Shown in pieces: positions 60,034 to 64,000 of a stretch of 64,000 bases of DNA (position 1 is the stretch's first letter; every line of letters starts with the position of its first letter). The stretch spans positions 226,998-290,997 of the forward strand of contig JAAOMT010000468.1 of assembly GCA_016748015.1 (NCBI GenBank), written 5' to 3'. A program made the translations under genes and the position numbers. Origin of the DNA: Geosiphon pyriformis. Taxonomy: Eukaryota > Glomeromycota > Glomeromycetes > Archaeosporales > Geosiphonaceae. Under the pieces are notes generated by a model. The model was not told the DNA's origin. It searched no databases and worked only from the letters and a program-made list of their open reading frames with translations.

Positions 60034-60393
60034 CGTTTAATGAAAAAAGAAATAACCAGAAAAGTGAAAAATGGTTAATCATGAGACGCTAACTTGAAAA
60101 AGTTTCCTTGACAAGTTCAAGAGCTCCTAGAACTTGGAAACGGTAATGAATTACCTCGTATTGATTATAGAAACTCATATCGTGACTAATAATCTATACT
60201 GAAACAAACTCGGACCTTATTTAAAGAAAAAATATCCACTACCCAATCTTTTTATCCTAGACTGTTTCTAACAGTATACCAAAGCCATTTAATCTACCTG
60301 TATTCGACTGTATAATTTTAGGTGTTTGAAAAGTCAAGCTACTGTTGTGAACGATTGACCATTTTGTTTGGGATTTTAACTTTTGTTTTCCTA
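60034..60393. promoter_or_regulatory. Divergent promoter region, CSTF2 and RBM42-like gene
   Basis: 360 bp between the two start codons. An upstream in-frame extension of the RBM42-like frame reaches back to 60322, but that part is hydrophobic and unlike the family and is probably 5' UTR. Confidence 0.45.
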
Positions 60394-61351
60394 ATGTCTT
60401 CTAACCCTCCCAGTTCTAACTATGCACAAACAAAGTATGATGCGGCTGGCTATAGTACAACTGGAACAGGGCGCGAACCTTCATCTTCCTCGGGATACTA
60501 TAACATAGACTACCCTTTTCCTGCACCAAACCCTGCTAATACTACGACTTATTATGCTGCTCCCAACATAACCACATCAAACACTGGTTATGAAAGCTAC
60601 GACTACGCCCCTTACACAACTAGTTATTATTATCAATATCCGACAACAACAGGAACTTCAACAACCTCAACTCCGACTGTTTTGGAGGCACCACCTACAC
60701 TAACTACTTCTATACATTCATCTCTTACTCACTTGAAAACTGTCAATCCACCTATTTCGGTGCCAAACCACTCGAATAAAGATCTGACACACACATTGAA
60801 TTATAATGATTTGGGGAAGCAAACTGGAGCTGCTCAGAAAAAAAAGCAAAAAACCATTGTCCGAGCCGCGGGAGGTGAAGTTTGGGAAGATCCAACTTTA
60901 TTAGAATGGGATACAAGTAAGATACAATGATTTATGGATGAATAAATATTTTAGTATAAATTATTAATGCATATATCACCTCCCAGACGATTTTCGTTTA
61001 TTTTGTGGCGATCTCGGAAATGAGGTTACAGATGATGTCTTATACAAAGCTTTCGGTAAATACCCTTCACTACAAAAAGCTAAAGTAGTACGCGACAAGC
61101 GCACTGGAAAATCTAAAGGATATGGATTTGTTAGCTTTAAAGATGCTGATGAATTTGTCAAGGCTTGGAAGGAAATGAATGGTGAGAAGAGATTTATTTC
61201 GGTCTGTATAAATAAATAATATCAATAATATGAGTACGGCTTTTTATTTATAGGAAAGTATGTTGGAAATCGACCAATAAAGTTGCGCAAAAGTACATGG
61301 AAGGATCGCAATATCGAAGTTAAAAACAAGAAGCACCATCCCTATAAATAA
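60394..61351 (+). CDS. RBM42: RBM42-like RNA-binding protein
   Basis: Single-RRM nuclear protein; in animals RBM42 acts with hnRNP K and the spliceosome. Exons: 60394-60916, 60987-61181 and 61254-61351; 271 aa. Residues 1-150 are low complexity, rich in Y, S, T, P and N, with YYY clusters. The family hallmark RAAGGEVWEDPTLLEW precedes the RRM directly, with RNP2 LFCGDL (179-184) and RNP1 KGYGFVSF (218-225), then EMNGKYVGNRPIKLRKSTWKDR. The C-terminal tail is short and basic. I start at MSSNPP because the 24 codons before it are hydrophobic and not conserved. Convergent with the UTP5 gene, 248 bp between stops. Confidence 0.9.
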
Positions 61352-61599
61352 ACCCTCGCCTTTTAATGTCTTTTGTGAGGCACGAATTTTCCATTTATGG
61401 GTAATTATTGGTAATTATTACTGCTTAGCTTCTCATATTATAGCAAAATCTCTTTTATTGCTTTTGATCTAGAATGACTTTTATTAAAATCTAGCAAATC
61501 CATAAAGATTTTTAGCTGATCTAACACGAATAAAAATTTGAACAAAAAGGACAAAAATACAAAATAAAACCATCCTTGTTTGGGCCTGAGCTTCAAAAT

Positions 61600-64000
61600 T
61601 CAAGATGATGATGATGATGATGATGATGGTGATGAAGCATCATCGAAATTGGCTTCCAAAGCTTCCCTTTGTGAATTAGAGTCATCTTCGTCACTACTTT
61701 CCTCAGATGGCAAGTAATCTTCGTCATCTGAATCTTCCTCAATACTCATAGCCTTAATAATACACAAAAGAAATTGAGTATATGCCCTCTTTTAAAAAAG
61801 TCGAATCAACTAACCTCTGCGAAATCCCCCTCTTGCTCATCTGCATATTCAACATCATCCATTCTTTGATCGCTTCCCCTTTCTTCCTCACTGTCTACAT
61901 AAACAGTGACAGGGATGTTTGTTGTTTCATCATTGGAGAACCTTTGGTTAGCATATTCTTGACGCATCGAGATTTGTTGCATAACCATCTCGAGGCGCCC
62001 GTGAAAGCTAAGCAGCTTGTCAAATCCTTGCAAACGAGCGTTCAAAAGTTGGTAAAAGTTGGAAAGCTTGTGAATTAGGTCTGGTACCTAGGAATTAAAA
62101 CAATGTAAATTTTATCAGATAATGATTAATTTATGGGGAACAAAAACACCCAAGCTAACCGTCATTAAATAAGCCGTGTGAACCAATAAAATTTGTTTAA
62201 TCCATTCCAGAAGTAAGGGGTTGTTGCACCCTGTTTTGCTCTGAAAGAATATTACTATTTTCTCTAACAACCTAATCACATATTCAGGAGGCATTTTTCG
62301 GACTGTATTTTTAATAACATCATGTTTGGTTTCTAAGAATAATTTATTGAGCACTCCAGTGTCGTCCGAATGTAAGGCTTGTATAAGGACATTTTGTAAT
62401 GACTTTGCATCAATTTTTGTGAACTTGGATTGGAATGAAGTTTCCAAAGTGATTTTCTTGTCCTTATCATGTGATATCGATAATTCAAGAATTTTGTCTT
62501 TATCCAATTTCTAATTTAGAAAGAAAAATAATCAAATAATGAAAACCATTTACGAAAAGTAAATTCCAAACAAAATAATACCGAATTTATTCCTAATTCC
62601 TTATTCTCAGCAAGGGATAATTTGGGCAATCCGATATTGGTGCTTCCCAATATATTCACTTGTGATTCATCATATTCTTTATGAGTAGCTTTCTTTTGTT
62701 AAGATTATTGAACAAAGGTAATTAGTAAGTGAGGAGTTTTTATTTTGCGATAAATGAAAGAATCTCACCAAATTTGCGGAAGCCAATTCTGATTCGTCTA
62801 TTAAAAAGCCAGTGTGCGGTTGCCTTATAAGTCTCACCTCAGTAAGCAAAGTATGGTTTTCTCCATTCATGTATTGCTGAGATACCAAAGAATATTATGC
62901 AGGTGTTTGGATATTCAAACAAACAATAGTACACTTACCACTTTTTCGAAATCAGGCTTTACAGTATTCCCTCTAGCGGTTACAACAAAGCCATTATCCT
63001 TCTTTTCCGAATCTTCAACGATATAAGCAGCGATGATGGGTATTAGGTTTTCTTCATCCCCCTCTCTTGCACTCAAAAATTTAATAACGCTATCAGGAGA
63101 ACGAGTAGTATACCGCTTTTTTTTCTTAGTGCGCGGTGTTGATGAATTCTCTAGAGGAGATAGGAAATTATGAAAGAGACTTAAGGTACCCTCCTCCGAT
63201 ATTGCTAATACAGTGTTTGAACTAGATATTGAAATTCTTGTGGTGTTTGTATCCAGTGTCAAAGCTGTCAGTCAAAGAAAAAGGGTTAAAAAACCGCGAT
63301 GATCATCAAAAACAGAAATCAAAACTTAAATATTGTCACGTTAATTACGGAGGGAACAAAGAAAAGCGTCCACCAACTTTACCTGTTATGTTTCCATTAC
63401 TATCACTGTCTTTTCGACAGTCCCATACATTAATAAATCGATCATGCTCCGCAGTTGAGATGCAGATATTATCATTCGATCCAAACAATATTTTAGTAAT
63501 GAGGCTAGCGTGACCAGTAAGTTTTTTTATTAATTGTTTGGATTCTAAATCCCATAATATGATGGTATGACCCGCAGAGGCGAGTATTCTTTCGTCATGT
63601 GAAAGGGCAAGGCTTCTAGTGCACACTGAATCCGCTTTCCATTTGCTATTTTAAATATCAATATTTGTGAGCATATAAAATTATTGGTAAAGCAAATCAA
63701 CACAAAAGAGCATTTTAACCCAAAACGTCTCCTTATGAGATTGTATCATTACCTTATTACATGTCCACCATTAATATCCCACTCAACAATCATAAGATCT
63801 TCGGAGCATGAAAACCCTTTTTCCCCATTTTTTGTAAAAACAAAATCATTCACAGATAATGTATGTGCACCACCCAAGGTAATATATATATTTCCATGTA
63901 AGAGGGAATAGATAGCGATGGATCCGTTTTGTAAGCCCAATGCAAGAACTTGAAACATATTAGAAGGAGCCAAATATTTTTTTTTCTTTTTTGGCGAAGG
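61600..64000 (-). CDS. UTP5: UTP5/WDR43, t-UTP WD40 protein (5' end beyond window)
   Basis: Nucleolar WD40 protein of the t-UTP/UTP-A complex, linking rDNA transcription to pre-rRNA processing. Exons (minus): 64000(partial)-63753, 63645-63383, 63264-62939, 62876-62769, 62692-62582, 62510-62160, 62087-61815 and 61752-61600; 610 aa in the window, so only a short N-terminal piece is missing relative to 640-680 aa homologues. WD repeats: LALGLQNGSIAIY, FSCSEDLMIVEWDI, ASAGHTIILWDLES, FINVWDCRKD. A basic linker (TPRTKKKKR) follows, then the Utp12 domain (TLETSFQSKF...NPLLLEWIKQILLVHTAYL) and LLSFHGRLEMVMQQI. The tail is acidic and ends in a serine run encoded by a TCA repeat. Splice phases are consistent throughout. 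Confidence 0.9.
61604..61629. repeat. (ATG/TCA)n repeat in UTP5 last exon
   Basis: About eight trinucleotide units, read on the minus strand as the C-terminal serine run just before the TGA. Confidence 0.85.

Noticed and set aside
60322-60393. Upstream extension of the RBM42-like protein
   Set aside because: A hydrophobic 24-residue stretch not expected in this nuclear protein; the next ATG fits the family better.

Overview
The window looks like a piece of an arbuscular-mycorrhizal fungal genome (Glomeromycotina, Rhizophagus/Glomus-like). Reasons: very A+T-rich DNA, compact intron-rich fungal genes with introns mostly of 60-160 bp, and a repeat load of Ty3/Gypsy, APE-RT-RNaseH LINE and pogo-like elements whose protein types I associate with that lineage. 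The species is inference; no ribosomal or other diagnostic locus is present.

Layout. Bases 1-19188 are a pile of decayed Gypsy elements in both orientations: an integrase end plus 3' LTR (1-2398), a minus-strand integrase fragment (2399-3877), an LTR with an inverted partial LTR beside it (3878-5053), a minus-strand element with gag, protease and 5' LTR (5054-9623), and one long, heavily eroded plus-strand copy (9624-18487) followed by a second LTR type (18510-19188). Bases 20098-26841 and 32852-39669 are two copies of one LINE family, each with ORF1 (RNA-binding, zinc knuckle) and ORF2 (APE endonuclease, reverse transcriptase, RNase H). Between them sits a 4.27-kb pogo/Tigger-like DNA transposon (27970-32237) with perfect short TIRs and a TA duplication; it also holds an unrelated decayed gene on the opposite strand. 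Very A+T-rich spacers separate these blocks.

From about 41.5 kb the character changes sharply to a gene island. I could assemble seven complete intron-containing genes in frame: a mitochondrial A-type Fe-S assembly protein (ISA2/ISCA2), UTP18, an LCLAT1-like lysophospholipid acyltransferase, a lipid-droplet-associated hydrolase (LDAH), SRP54, CSTF2 and an RBM42-like RNA-binding protein. An eighth, UTP5/WDR43, runs off the right edge. Two (UTP18, UTP5) belong to the small-subunit processome, two act on mRNA, one on co-translational targeting, two on lipid metabolism and one on mitochondrial Fe-S clusters. ISA2/UTP18 and CSTF2/RBM42 are head-to-head pairs that probably share promoter regions.

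The two strongest observations are a predicted single-nucleotide exon in the acyltransferase gene, and the way the transposons have decayed. In the two LINE ORF2s, the pogo transposase and its passenger gene, the reading frame survives for long distances while stops and catalytic losses look like G:C to A:T changes (TGG to TGA/TAG, D to N, E to K). That resembles a RIP- or deamination-type process.
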